A stretch of DNA of 6,676 bases from an uncultured Terriglobales bacterium. Lineage in GTDB: Bacteria; Acidobacteriota; Terriglobia; Terriglobales; Acidobacteriaceae. Position 1 is the stretch's first letter, and every line of letters starts with the position of its first letter. The translations under genes were made by a program, and so were the position numbers. Shown here in pieces: positions 6,292 to 6,676 of the stretch. The stretch spans positions 1-6,676 of the forward strand of contig CATPBY010000035.1 of assembly GCA_955652845.1 (NCBI GenBank), given 5' to 3'. The notes beneath the pieces are model-generated. The model searched no databases. It was not told the origin of the DNA and saw nothing but the letters and a program-made list of their open reading frames with translations.

Positions 6292-6346
6292 TCGACTGCG
6301 TATTTCTTTCGCTCCGCGAAACAAATGCTACGCTCAGGATGACAGG
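6292..6346. repeat. Degenerate CATCCTGAGCG-type dispersed intergenic repeat
   Basis: The reverse strand reads TGTCATCCTGAGCGTAGC and then GCGGAGCGAAAG. This matches the dispersed element in many environmental bacterial genomes whose false translation is CHPERS...FAER (here CHPERSICFAERKK). The plus strand contains a small hairpin, TTTCG (6307-6311) and CGAAA (6317-6321) with a 5-nt loop. The copy has diverged from the usual AGCGAAG pattern. The element's function is unknown, and identification rests on remembered sequence rather than a search. Confidence 0.6.
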
Positions 6347-6372
6347 AAGTCGCGCTGCATGACATGAAGTTT

Positions 6373-6418
6373 GAGAGCTGAGAGCTAACATCGAAGAGCT
6401 GAGAGCTAAAAGCTGAGA
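6373..6418. repeat. GAGAGCT-type short tandem repeats
   Basis: The 15-mer AGAGCTGAGAGCTAA occurs perfectly at 6374-6388 and 6395-6409, a 21-bp period. Each copy is itself two AGAGCT units, and a further AAGCTGAGA follows at 6410-6418. AGCT is its own reverse complement, so the array can also fold. It ends 7 bp before the sucD start codon and so occupies the region where a ribosome binding site would be expected. Confidence 0.8.
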
Positions 6419-6425
6419 CGAATTC

Positions 6426-6676
6426 ATGAGTATTTTGGTAGATAAATCGACGCGGGTCATTGTTCAAGGACTAACCGGCCGGGAAGGTACGTTCCACGCC
6501 AAAGCCTGCGCGGAGTACGGGACTCAGATTGTTGGAGGAGTTACTCCGGGCAAGGGTGGAACGATGCACGAAGGCTGGCCGGTTTTTAACAGCGTGCAGG
6601 CGGCCGTGGACAGTACGTCGGCGGATACATCGATCATTTTCGTGCCTCCGCCCTACGCTGCCGACGCCATCATGGA
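6426..6676 (+). CDS. sucD: Succinyl-CoA synthetase alpha subunit (partial, 3' end beyond window)
   Basis: The ATG at 6426 opens MSILVDKSTRVIVQGLTGRE, the standard SucD N-terminus, followed by GTFHAKACAEYGTQIVGGVTPGKGG (21-45), HEGWPVFNSV and SIIFVPPPYAADAIM. These belong to the N-terminal CoA-binding Rossmann domain: the TGREGTFH loop and VGGVTPGKGG contact CoA. Only about 83 codons are present. The phosphohistidine-bearing second domain lies outside the window, so catalytic integrity cannot be judged. SucD carries the active-site histidine and forms the heterodimer or heterotetramer with SucC. The ribosome binding site is poor: only GAGAC, about 10 nt upstream, within the repeat array that separates it from sucC. 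Confidence 0.95.
   Translation, partial: MSILVDKSTRVIVQGLTGREGTFHAKACAEYGTQIVGGVTPGKGGTMHEGWPVFNSVQAAVDSTSADTSIIFVPPPYAADAIM

Noticed and set aside
6000..6467. A 155-codon minus-strand frame covering the sucC end, the repeats and the sucD start
   Set aside because: It contains the CHPERS...FAER string, a known spurious translation of an intergenic repeat, and is antisense to sucC and sucD.

Overview
The window looks like chromosomal DNA from a moderately GC-rich Gram-negative bacterium, most likely an acidobacterium (Koribacter/Terriglobia-like). This is inference from several signs: the style of the secreted proteins, the TrpD N-terminus with its doubled GTG-x-D stretch, and an intergenic repeat whose reverse strand reads as the familiar spurious peptide 'CHPERS...FAER'. 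No rRNA, tRNA, CRISPR array or complete transposase gene is visible.

Left end (1-563): the outer end of what looks like an insertion sequence, made of two 25-bp tandem units, abuts and truncates a leftward gene for a small secreted protein. Centre left (about 700-3719): a rightward cluster of rlmB (23S rRNA Gm2251 methyltransferase), a secreted M1-aminopeptidase-like protein that starts at a GTG overlapping the rlmB stop, and a DinB-family protein 40 bp further on. The peptidase-like protein has HQxxH where HExxH is expected. Centre right (3713-4923): trpD runs leftward, its tail overlapping the dinB tail by 7 bp. It is preceded by a 44-codon open frame with a good ribosome binding site, one predicted membrane helix and three Trp codons. 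That frame ends at the trpD start.

Right end (4924-6676): a promoter-like region with a dyad leads into sucC and the 5' part of sucD, the two subunits of succinyl-CoA synthetase (TCA cycle). The two suc genes are normally packed closely, but here 155 bp of repeat-derived sequence separates them: a degenerate CATCCTGAGCG-type element and a GAGAGCT-type tandem repeat.

Most of the window is ordinary housekeeping sequence. No new multi-gene system is evident. The points worth following up are the small ORF ahead of trpD, the altered zinc-protease motif, the IS-end truncation and the repeats between sucC and sucD. There is no gene-free stretch over 300 bp. The longest, 4805-5094, holds the small ORF and the divergent promoter region.
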